Source of the DNA: Minisyncoccota bacterium
GTDB lineage: Bacteria > Patescibacteriota > Minisyncoccia > Phycocordibacterales > CAJQIN01
Assembly: GCA_905478465.1 (NCBI GenBank)
Contig: CAJQIN010000026.1
Coordinates: 1-52,621, forward strand
Length of the DNA stretch: 52,621 bases
Reading direction: 5' to 3'
Numbering within the stretch: the first letter of the stretch is position 1; the number at the start of each line of letters is the position of its first letter. Shown here one piece after another: positions 29,849-38,220 of this stretch. Under the pieces are notes generated by a model. That model was not told where the DNA came from, ran no database searches, and saw only the letters and a list, made by a program, of their open reading frames with translations. The position numbers were made by a program, and so were the translations under genes.

Positions 29849-29888
29849 AAAAAACACCGTACTGATTTTTGTTGGTAGGGTGTTTTTT
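29849..29888 (+). terminator. Intrinsic terminator after groEL
   Basis: AAAAAACACC...GGTGTTTTTT. Confidence 0.75.
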
Positions 29889-29971
29889 GTATACATTATC
29901 TTGCGTGTTAATGGGAATAATGTAATATCGAATATAGAAATAGAACGAAAAACTTTTACAGGAGACATAAT

Positions 29972-30403
29972 ATGTCACAAAATAGAGAATTAGTTCCAAT
30001 TCCCGAGAATATTTTTAACGGTGTTCAATCTGTGTTAATTGATGCTCTTGCTGTTGACGATGATGAGGTCGTGCTTGATGCAAACATTACTAACGATTTG
30101 GGCGCAGAATCAATTGATTTTTTAGATATTGTTTTTCGTTTGGAAAAACAGTTTGATATGAAGATTGATCGATTTAGTATATTTGTAAGTAATTCTGTTC
30201 TCGAGGAATTTTGTGAGAAAGAAACAGGTTGGGGTAATGTAGATTTTATTGATCATTTGATAGAAACACATCCTTATTTGGATATCGGTTCTTATAAGGA
30301 AGATATTCTTCGTTCTCGTAATGGTGATGATGCTTTAGAAATTCTTCAAAAAACACACACAGTTGAAGCCATTTGTCGATATATTATGATTAATGGTGGG
30401 TAA
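29972..30403 (+). CDS. Acyl carrier protein-like protein with C-terminal extension
   Basis: NDLGAESIDFLDIVFRLEKQFDMKI matches the phosphopantetheine Ser motif of ACPs; 143 aa in total. Confidence 0.75.
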   Translation: MSQNRELVPIPENIFNGVQSVLIDALAVDDDEVVLDANITNDLGAESIDFLDIVFRLEKQFDMKIDRFSIFVSNSVLEEFCEKETGWGNVDFIDHLIETHPYLDIGSYKEDILRSRNGDDALEILQKTHTVEAICRYIMINGG

Positions 30404-30431
30404 TATAATATTTTATAAAAATCATTGAGTT

Positions 30432-30460
30432 AAACTCCGCTTTTGTATGCGGAGTTTTTT
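30432..30460 (+). terminator. Intrinsic terminator
   Basis: AAACTCCGC ttttgtat GCGGAGTTTTTT. Confidence 0.85.
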
Positions 30461-30529
30461 ATTTAGAAAGAAGTGGCTATCTGTTTATTTTTGTTTATAC
30501 TATACACATATTAGTTTAACTATATTTAT

Positions 30530-31084
30530 ATGCTTTTTGTATACATTATTCTTGCCGTTGTAGTTATTGTTGCTCTGTGGGCAATTGTTGCTTATAACGG
30601 ATTTGTGCGATTAAACACCCGAACAGAAGAGGCTTGGTCAGATATCGATGTTCAGCTTAAAAGACGCTATGATCTTATCCCAAATTTGGTTAATACCGTA
30701 AAGGGATATGCTACACACGAAAGTGGTACTTTTGAGAAAGTAACGGCTGCTCGTTCTCAAGCAATGCAGGCTGGTGGTCCTGCTGAAAAAGCTCAGGCAG
30801 AAAATATGCTCTCGGGCGCTCTGAAATCTCTTTTTGCCGTTACGGAAAGTTATCCGGATTTAAAGGCGAATGAAAACTTTCTTGAATTGCAGCGAGAACT
30901 TAGTGATACCGAAAACAAGATTCAATCTTCAAGAAGGTTTTATAATGGAAACGTTCGAGATCTTAATATCAAAACAGAATCTTTTCCTTCAAATGTTATT
31001 GCTTCAATGTTTAAGTTCATGAAGAAAGAGTTTTTCGAACTTGAAGAAGAAGCTGCAAAAGATCCAGTAAAGGTCAGTTTCTAA
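30530..31084 (+). CDS. lemA: LemA family protein
   Basis: YNGFVRLNTRTEEAWSDIDVQLKRRYDLIPNLVNTVKGYA. Confidence 0.95.
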   Translation: MLFVYIILAVVVIVALWAIVAYNGFVRLNTRTEEAWSDIDVQLKRRYDLIPNLVNTVKGYATHESGTFEKVTAARSQAMQAGGPAEKAQAENMLSGALKSLFAVTESYPDLKANENFLELQRELSDTENKIQSSRRFYNGNVRDLNIKTESFPSNVIASMFKFMKKEFFELEEEAAKDPVKVSF

Positions 31085-31104
31085 TTTAGAGATTAGGTCT
31101 GTCT

Positions 31105-31989
31105 ATGGCAACTTTGTATACACAACAGGATAGTAATGTGCGAAAAACATGGATACTTATGTCTGTGTTTTTGGTAGTTGTTATTGTTGTTGGTTGGGTA
31201 TTCGCACAGGTATATCAAAATTCTATTATTCTGTATATTGCTGTTGCCTTTAGTTTGATAATGAATTTTACAAGCTATTGGTATTCAGACAAAATTGCTC
31301 TTGCAACTTCAGGGGCAAAACCAGTTGAACAAGATCAAAATAGAGAGCTGTGGAATATTGTAGAAAATCTTTCCATTACTGCAGGACTTCCTATGCCAAA
31401 ACTCTATATTGTTACAGATTCGGCACCTAATGCTTTTGCTACGGGACGAAATAAAGAACATGCTGCTGTTGCTGTAACCTCAGGACTTTTGGATATTCTT
31501 GACAGGACAGAGTTGGAGGGTGTTATTGCGCATGAATTAGCACATATTGGAAACCGAGATATTCTACTGCAGACAGTTGTGGTAGTGCTTGTGGGATTTA
31601 TAGCTCTTCTATCTGATATCTTTTTACGATCTCTTATTTTCCGTGGAGGAGATAGTGATAATAAAGGAGGTGGAATAATGATGGTAGTTGGAATTGTCCT
31701 GGCAATTTTAGCACCTATTGCAGTAATGATAATACAGCTTGCCATTTCTCGAAAAAGAGAGTTTCTTGCAGATGCATCTGGCGCTCTTCTTACTAGATAT
31801 CCAGAAGGTCTTGCAAGTGCTCTTGAGAAAATATCTTCCTATTCAGGATCAATGAAAAAAACTAACAGAGCAACGGCACATTTATTTATTGCGAGTCCAT
31901 TTGGGGCAAAAAAACGTAAAAATATGAAGAAATGGTTTATGACTCATCCTCCGGTGGAAGAAAGAATTGAGGCACTTAGGAATGGTTAA
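31105..31989 (+). CDS. htpX: M48 metalloprotease HtpX
   Basis: GVIAHELAHIGNRDI, AISRKREFLADASGA. Confidence 0.95.
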   Translation: MATLYTQQDSNVRKTWILMSVFLVVVIVVGWVFAQVYQNSIILYIAVAFSLIMNFTSYWYSDKIALATSGAKPVEQDQNRELWNIVENLSITAGLPMPKLYIVTDSAPNAFATGRNKEHAAVAVTSGLLDILDRTELEGVIAHELAHIGNRDILLQTVVVVLVGFIALLSDIFLRSLIFRGGDSDNKGGGIMMVVGIVLAILAPIAVMIIQLAISRKREFLADASGALLTRYPEGLASALEKISSYSGSMKKTNRATAHLFIASPFGAKKRKNMKKWFMTHPPVEERIEALRNG

Positions 31990-31994
31990 ATACT

Positions 31995-32399
31995 ATGACG
32001 CGATTTATTCACAATTTTAATTTTTCGTGGGATGAAGCTAGATATGTTGATTTGTTGACAACTGTGCATATTTTGTCTGCAACAACTATAGGGCTTCTTA
32101 TTTCTTTTTTTCAGAGTTCCGTATTATGGGCATACTGCATTGCTTTCTGTTTAATATTTGGTTGGGAAATTGTTGAGTACGTGGTTTTTGTTATGTCGGG
32201 TGGTAAGCGAATGTTTGAAGCTGTAGAAAATAGAATTATTGATGTTCTGCTTGGTTTGGGGATGTTTGCCATTGCGTATCATAATACAATAATGCTTCAT
32301 AGGAATACCACATTATATGTGCTCATACCTGTGATTGTTCTGAATATTCTATTTGCCTTTATTGGTTGGCTTCATTACCATAAAATAAATAAAAAATAA
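31995..32399 (+). CDS. Multi-TM membrane protein of unknown function
   Basis: Four predicted TM segments; 5 nt after htpX. Confidence 0.6.
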   Translation: MTRFIHNFNFSWDEARYVDLLTTVHILSATTIGLLISFFQSSVLWAYCIAFCLIFGWEIVEYVVFVMSGGKRMFEAVENRIIDVLLGLGMFAIAYHNTIMLHRNTTLYVLIPVIVLNILFAFIGWLHYHKINKK

Positions 32400-32401
32400 T
32401 T

Positions 32402-32488
32402 GGAGGAGTGGCTGAGTGGTTTAAGGCGCCCGCTTGGAAAGCGAGTTAGGTGTAAAATCCTACGCAGGTTCAAATCCTGTCTCCTCCG
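32402..32488 (+). tRNA. tRNA-Ser(GGA)
   Basis: Acceptor GGAGGAG/CTCCTCC, anticodon loop TTGGAAA, long variable arm. Confidence 0.93.
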
Positions 32489-32548
32489 CATGTTATGAAC
32501 TAGTTTTTATCTATAAAAGTGGTACTTTATATATAGTAATATTAAAAA

Positions 32549-33727
32549 ATGACAGAACAAACAAAAAAGACACTTAAACAGTTTGACCTATATTCGATTG
32601 AAAGAACTCCAGCATATGTAGTTTTTGAAGATATCTTGAAAGAAAATATGCGTATTATGCAGAGGGTTATGGATGAAAGTGGTTGTCATATACTTCTCGC
32701 TCTAAAGTGCTTCTCTATGGTACGGGCTTTTCCTGTTTTGAGTAAAACTTTAAAAGGAGTGTGTGCGAGTGGACCTTTTGAGGCTAGATTAGGAAGAGAA
32801 AATTTTGAAGGGATGGTTTCGACATATTCACCGGCTTTTTCAGAGGGAGATATTAGAGAGTGTGCTGAAAATTCTGACCATCTTGTTTTTAATTCTTTTA
32901 ATCAGTATAAGTTTTTTAAGGATATTGCTAAACAAGTAAATCCTAATATTAAATTTGGACTTAGAATAAATCCAGAAATAACAGAAAAAGCTGCATGTGA
33001 TATGTATAATCCGTGTAGATCAGGATCACGCATGGGCGTTACTATTGATGAATTTAAGCCAGATGAATTAGACGGTATTGAAGGTTTGCAGTTCCATGCC
33101 CTATGTCAGATGGGAGCTGACGTGCTTGAAAAAGCTGTGGATGCTTTTGAAGATAGATTTGGTGAGTACATTGATCAAATGACATGGGTTAATTTTGGTG
33201 GAGGTCATTGGATTACACAGGACGGATATGATATTGAAAAACTTATTTTTATTATAAAAGAGTTTAGAAAAAGACATCCTGGTGTTGAAGTGTATATTGA
33301 GCCAGGGGAAGCAAATGTTCTCAATGCGGGAATTGTTGTTTCTTCGGTGCTTGATATTGTAAAAAATGGTAGTACGAAAAACGTAATTATAGATACTTCA
33401 GCAACATGTCATATGCCGGATATAATAGAAATGCCTTATATCCCAGATATTATTCGTGCGGGAAAAGGTGGAGAAAAGAAGTATACATATCAACTAGGTA
33501 GTGCGACCTGTTTGTCAGGAGATGTTATGGGTGAACATTCTTTTGATAATCCTTTGTCTATAGGTGACAGGGTTGCATTTCTTGATATGGCACTATATAC
33601 GATGGTAAAAACAACAACATTTAATGGTATGAAATTACCAGACATTCATTATGTTACGTCTGAGGGGACAATTGATTGTGTAAAGAAGTCTGGTTATCAT
33701 GATTTTATTAAAAGATTAGAGGATTAA
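32549..33727 (+). CDS. nspC: Carboxynorspermidine decarboxylase-like PLP enzyme
   Basis: Fold-III decarboxylase; ILLALKCFS lysine motif, NFGGGHWIT, YIEPGEAN, GSATCLSGDVMGE. Confidence 0.88.
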   Translation: MTEQTKKTLKQFDLYSIERTPAYVVFEDILKENMRIMQRVMDESGCHILLALKCFSMVRAFPVLSKTLKGVCASGPFEARLGRENFEGMVSTYSPAFSEGDIRECAENSDHLVFNSFNQYKFFKDIAKQVNPNIKFGLRINPEITEKAACDMYNPCRSGSRMGVTIDEFKPDELDGIEGLQFHALCQMGADVLEKAVDAFEDRFGEYIDQMTWVNFGGGHWITQDGYDIEKLIFIIKEFRKRHPGVEVYIEPGEANVLNAGIVVSSVLDIVKNGSTKNVIIDTSATCHMPDIIEMPYIPDIIRAGKGGEKKYTYQLGSATCLSGDVMGEHSFDNPLSIGDRVAFLDMALYTMVKTTTFNGMKLPDIHYVTSEGTIDCVKKSGYHDFIKRLED

Positions 33728-33736
33728 ATTATTTGT

Positions 33737-34576
33737 ATGAATTATATATTTGATGTAATGCCATGGATTACTGATCATGGTTTAAAAATACTTGTTATCT
33801 TTATTGTGGTTTTTATTGTACATAAAAGTGCTAGAGTTTTTATCTCAAAGGTTATAGAACATGCTGTGCGGTCGCATAATTCTTCAGATGTTCAAGCTGA
33901 AGAGAAAAGAGAAAAGACACTGGTGAGAATTTTTTCTGCTACAGCAAGTATTGTTGTTTGGGTTATTGGAGGGCTTATGATTTTACAAGAAGGTGGTTTT
34001 GAAATTGCACCACTTCTGGCAGCAGCAGGAATTGTTGGTATTGCACTTGGATTTGGAGGACAGTACTTGATTAGGGATGTCATCAGTGGACTTTTTATTA
34101 TTCTTGAAAATCAGTACCGTATTGGTGATGTTGTATCTGTCGAGGGAAAGAGCGGTGTTGTTGAGGATATTACGCTTCGTATGACAACTCTCAGAGATAT
34201 GGATGGAATAGTTCACTATGTGCCTCATGGGGAAATTTCAATGGTATCAAATATGTCTAAAGAGTTTTCAAAAATTAATCTTAATATAGGAGTGTCTTAC
34301 AAAGATGATCTTGATAATGTTATTAAGGTTGTAAATGCTGTGGGAAAGGGTATGGGAGAGGATCAGGTGTGGGGAGAGAAGATTTTGAAAGATCCTGCTT
34401 TCTTAAGGGTTGATGATTTTGCTGATTCAGCTGTGGTGATAAAAATTGTTGGTGAGGCAAAAGCTTCAGAACAGTGGGCAATAACAGGTGAGTTGCGGAA
34501 AAGGTTAAAAATTGCTTTTGACAAAGAGGGTATAGAGATACCGTTCCCACAGGTGGTGGTGCATCAGGGTGTGTAG
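33737..34576 (+). CDS. MscS family mechanosensitive channel
   Basis: LLAAAGIVGIALGFGGQYLIRDVISGLFIILENQYRIGDVV. Confidence 0.93.
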   Translation: MNYIFDVMPWITDHGLKILVIFIVVFIVHKSARVFISKVIEHAVRSHNSSDVQAEEKREKTLVRIFSATASIVVWVIGGLMILQEGGFEIAPLLAAAGIVGIALGFGGQYLIRDVISGLFIILENQYRIGDVVSVEGKSGVVEDITLRMTTLRDMDGIVHYVPHGEISMVSNMSKEFSKINLNIGVSYKDDLDNVIKVVNAVGKGMGEDQVWGEKILKDPAFLRVDDFADSAVVIKIVGEAKASEQWAITGELRKRLKIAFDKEGIEIPFPQVVVHQGV

Positions 34577-34641
34577 TTGTTTGTTTTTTGAGTTTATTTG
34601 ATGTATCTTAAAAATAGAAACCTTTAGAAAGGAGGTGTATC

Positions 34642-35088
34642 TTGAAAGAAGCTACTATTGTTTTTTGTTTAAAGTACGTTGATGATATTCTCTATATCCT
34701 TCTTGGGTATAAAAAACGTGGTTTTGGAAAGGGTAAATATAATGGATATGGTGGAAAACTTGAGGTTGGAGAAACGCCTGATATAGCTGCGGTCAGAGAG
34801 TTGCAAGAGGAGTCACATCTTGTTGCAAAAGTAGAAGATTTGAAATATGCGGCTATTTTGTACGGTTCTGTGTACAGATGTCATGTCTATCTTTTGCATA
34901 ATTGGGATGGGGAATATCCCATTGAAACAGAAGAGATGTCGCCGCATTGGTTTCCTTATTCTCAAATACCGTGGCATATGATGTGGGAATCTGATTCTGT
35001 GTACATTCGTCGTATTATTGCTGGAGAACAGCTGCGAGTTTTTGCTCTTGATGGACAGCCTGTTATTTGTAATCCTCTTGTTTTGTAA
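34642..35088 (+). CDS. NUDIX hydrolase (MTH1-like), TTG start
   Basis: GYGGKLEVGETPDIAAVRELQEESHL; Shine-Dalgarno AAAGGAGGT upstream of TTG. Confidence 0.88.
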   Translation: MKEATIVFCLKYVDDILYILLGYKKRGFGKGKYNGYGGKLEVGETPDIAAVRELQEESHLVAKVEDLKYAAILYGSVYRCHVYLLHNWDGEYPIETEEMSPHWFPYSQIPWHMMWESDSVYIRRIIAGEQLRVFALDGQPVICNPLVL

Positions 35089-35115
35089 AAATCTCACTAT
35101 GGAGTGAGATTTTTT
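35087..35115 (+). terminator. Intrinsic terminator
   Basis: AAAAATCTCACT atgg AGTGAGATTTTTT. Confidence 0.85.
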
Positions 35116-35139
35116 ATTTTTTTGCGGTACAATATATAT

Positions 35140-35586
35140 ATGTTTATATTTACGTCACTTCTAGTGTCTATTGCCGGTCTTGTCATTGGATTAGGGTCTG
35201 TCATTGTTATTGATATTCATGGTTTTTGCGGTAGGCGATCTCCATATTGGACAGAAACAACTATTCGAGTTCATAAAATTACAAAACCACTTATTTGGAT
35301 TGGTGTGGTTCTTTTTGGTGTAGGAGGGTCTTTTTATTACGCACTTAATAATCTGTATGGCATCATGGCTTTACATTTACTTATTATTTTTATTCTGATT
35401 TTGAATGGTTTTTTTCTGAGTTTTGTTGTTAGTCCTTTTTTATTAAGTCGAGAAAAAGCAGGTAAGGCTCATGAATTACTTCCTTCCAGATTACAGTTTT
35501 TTCTGAGCTTCAGTTTTGTTATCTCTTTCATTGGTTGGTGGGGAAGTTTGTTGTTGTTAACTCTTATTATATCTTTTGCAAGTTAA
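35140..35586 (+). CDS. Multi-TM membrane protein
   Basis: Hydrophobic ORF; start at ATG 35140 after TACAAT. Confidence 0.6.
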   Translation: MFIFTSLLVSIAGLVIGLGSVIVIDIHGFCGRRSPYWTETTIRVHKITKPLIWIGVVLFGVGGSFYYALNNLYGIMALHLLIIFILILNGFFLSFVVSPFLLSREKAGKAHELLPSRLQFFLSFSFVISFIGWWGSLLLLTLIISFAS

Positions 35587-36661
35587 AGCGGTGATAGAAA
35601 ACATACGATATTTTTTTGAGAAGCATAGTAAGCACATCTCATCGGTGGCACTTTTTGGTGGATTTATTTTTGACTATTTTACCTTAACAAACATTGACCG
35701 ACTCTACGATAATCTTGTTGTTTTGTTCTATCTGATAGTAGTGACAAGCAGTATTCTTGTGTTTAATTTTTTGGATGTCAGGGGGGTAAAGAATTGGCTG
35801 CATGCATTCTTGCCTACAATCATTCAGTTTTCTTTTGGTGGTTTGTTTAGTGGGTTTACAGTATTTTATTCTCGCAGTACTGATTTTTCAGTGCATCTTC
35901 TTTTCTTGCTTCTTCTTGTGGGTCTTTTGATTGGAAATGAGATTCTAAAAGAAAGATATAATCGATTGACCTTTCAGGTGAGTCTTTTGTTTGTAACATA
36001 CACTGTTTATATGATTTTTGTTGTTCCTCTCGTTTTAAACGCTATTGGTGCGTGGGTATTCATTTTGAGTAGCCTATTGAGTCTGGCTTGTATATCTTTG
36101 TTACTGTGGGGAATTTCAAAGATTGTTACTAAAAGATTTCAGAAGGGTAAAAAAGTTTTATTTATTTCTATTGCATCTATTTTTTTAGGAATACAGATAC
36201 TTTATTTTACAAATATTATTCCGCCTATTCCTCTTATTTTGAAAGATTCCGGTGTGTATATGTCTGTCAGTCGTATTTCTGTTGATGTATATGTTGCAGA
36301 AAAAAGTCCTGAGAAATGGTATGAGTTTATTGTTCCAGGTCATATTGTAAGACTTGTGAAAGGACAACCTGTTTTTGTTTATAGTTCGGTGTACTCTCCA
36401 GGAGATTTTCGTTTACCTGTAGTGCACCATTGGCAATATTTTAATGACAATACAAAAAAATGGCTGACAACTGATCGTATATCTTTTAGTTCCTCAGGTG
36501 GACGGGATGGTGGGTATAGAGGGTATACAAAAAAGAATCAGTTACAAGAAGGTGTGTGGCGTGTGGATATTGAAACAGGGGGCGGACAGATTATTGGTAG
36601 AGAGGTGTTCACTGTGGAGTATGTAGATGAGAGTCCTGAGTTTTTAGAAGAATTATTATAG
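35576..36661 (+). CDS. Membrane protein with C-terminal DUF2914-like domain
   Basis: Seven or so TM then VVHHWQYFNDNTKKWLTTDRISFSSSGGRDGGYRGYTKKNQLQEGVWRVDIET. Confidence 0.7.
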   Translation: MQVKAVIENIRYFFEKHSKHISSVALFGGFIFDYFTLTNIDRLYDNLVVLFYLIVVTSSILVFNFLDVRGVKNWLHAFLPTIIQFSFGGLFSGFTVFYSRSTDFSVHLLFLLLLVGLLIGNEILKERYNRLTFQVSLLFVTYTVYMIFVVPLVLNAIGAWVFILSSLLSLACISLLLWGISKIVTKRFQKGKKVLFISIASIFLGIQILYFTNIIPPIPLILKDSGVYMSVSRISVDVYVAEKSPEKWYEFIVPGHIVRLVKGQPVFVYSSVYSPGDFRLPVVHHWQYFNDNTKKWLTTDRISFSSSGGRDGGYRGYTKKNQLQEGVWRVDIETGGGQIIGREVFTVEYVDESPEFLEELL

Positions 36662-36674
36662 TACTTTGATTTAT

Positions 36675-37100
36675 ATGGAATATAAACAAGAAATGAATAA
36701 AACAAATGAAGATTGGAAAAAAGAGCTTGATGATGAAACGTATAGGGTAACCAGAACGTGTGGTACAGAGCCTGCTTTTTCTGGTAAATGGCTTGATCAT
36801 AAAGGAAAAGGGTTGTATGTGTGTTCAAATTGCGGTGAGGAGCTTTTTTCATCTGATGCAAAGTTCGATTCGGGCTCAGGATGGCCTAGTTTTGACCAAG
36901 TTATTGGTGCTGGACATGTTGATACAAAAGAAGATACAAGTGCTGGTATGATACGAACAGAAGTGACCTGTTCGCATTGTGGTGCACATTTAGGACATAT
37001 CTTTCCTGATGGTCCCACAGATACTGGCACACGTTATTGCATTAACTCTGTAGCTCTTGATTTTAAAGATGAGGAACTTGGAGATGTTTCCGCCAAGTAA
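36675..37100 (+). CDS. msrB: Peptide methionine sulfoxide reductase MsrB
   Basis: CSNCGEELF, SGSGWPSF, CSHCGAHLGHIFPDGPTDTGTRYCINSVAL. Confidence 0.96.
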   Translation: MEYKQEMNKTNEDWKKELDDETYRVTRTCGTEPAFSGKWLDHKGKGLYVCSNCGEELFSSDAKFDSGSGWPSFDQVIGAGHVDTKEDTSAGMIRTEVTCSHCGAHLGHIFPDGPTDTGTRYCINSVALDFKDEELGDVSAK

Positions 37101-37159
37101 GGTCTTGTTCTGATATAATATTGGTACATTATTACGTTTGTTGTTAATTTTTATTTATT

Positions 37160-37579
37160 ATGGTTTTTCTTACTTCAAATATTGTAGCAGTCATTGTTAC
37201 GGCATTTATTCCTATGATCCTTGGTGCATTATGGTACTCACGTTTTCTTTTTGGTCATTTATGGATGAAATATGAGCATATTAATAAAGAAGATTCTGAA
37301 GTGAAATCAGGTGTTAATAATAAATATATTTTGATGTATATAGGGAATTTTTTTACAGCATATGTACTGTCTATTTTTGTAAATTATTTTGTGGTTGCTT
37401 CTTTTGTTCCAGCACTTGTTCTGGGGGCACTTGTATGGATTGGATTTTCAGCACCGACCGCACTTTCTCCTTTTCTTTGGTCAGCACAAAAGAAGTCTTG
37501 GGGTCTTTATATTATTAATATTGCGTATTCATTATTGGCAATACTTTTGATGTCATTGACGTTGACTCTTTGGATCTAG
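37160..37579 (+). CDS. DUF1761-like membrane protein
   Basis: MILGALWYSRFLFGHLWMK..., four TM. Confidence 0.7.
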   Translation: MVFLTSNIVAVIVTAFIPMILGALWYSRFLFGHLWMKYEHINKEDSEVKSGVNNKYILMYIGNFFTAYVLSIFVNYFVVASFVPALVLGALVWIGFSAPTALSPFLWSAQKKSWGLYIINIAYSLLAILLMSLTLTLWI

Positions 37580-37580
37580 T

Positions 37581-38069
37581 ATGGAGTTTTTTGGAAAGAA
37601 GGTTCGTATAAGAAAAGATGTTTTTGTGGCTGTAGTTGTGGCTATTTTTGCCTTGTCTTTTATATTTGCCCTTAAAAATTTGGTCAATAGTAGTGTTTAT
37701 GAAGGAACTTATTCCATGATTCTTCCTGATGAGCAGGTAATCTCTCTGGAGATTGCCGAGACTCAAGACGAGAAAAGTTTAGGCTTGTCATTTAGGGAAA
37801 ATCTGGAAGAAAATACAGGAATGCTTTTTGTGTACACAGTGCCTGGTATGTATTCATTTTGGATGAAAGATATGCTATTTTCGATTGATATTATCTGGCT
37901 TGATGAAAATTTTAATGTTATTAACATAAAAAGAGATCTTTCTCCCGATACGTATCCGACATCTTTTGTTTCTCAATCACCTGCACAATATGTACTCGAG
38001 GTATATGCTGGTTTTGCAAAAGATCACGAAATAAAGATTGGAGAAAGGCTCACTATTCAAAAAAAATAG
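37581..38069 (+). CDS. DUF192 protein
   Basis: IAETQDEKSLGLSFRENLEENTGMLFVY..PGMYSFWMKDMLFSIDIIWLD. Confidence 0.88.
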   Translation: MEFFGKKVRIRKDVFVAVVVAIFALSFIFALKNLVNSSVYEGTYSMILPDEQVISLEIAETQDEKSLGLSFRENLEENTGMLFVYTVPGMYSFWMKDMLFSIDIIWLDENFNVINIKRDLSPDTYPTSFVSQSPAQYVLEVYAGFAKDHEIKIGERLTIQKK

Positions 38070-38097
38070 GAGTAGAAAGTTTTATTCTTAGGTCTAT

Positions 38098-38129
38098 AAA
38101 AAAGAGCGACTTTACAGTCACTCTTTTTT
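38098..38129 (+). terminator. Intrinsic terminator
   Basis: AAAGAGcGACT ttac AGTCaCTCTTTTTT. Confidence 0.8.
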
Positions 38130-38220
38130 ATTTTCGAGAGATAAAAAATTGGTTATCCACAAGTATTTTGATGTACAATATAGGAACAAAAATATTAATT
38201 ACAATAACCCTCATATAACA

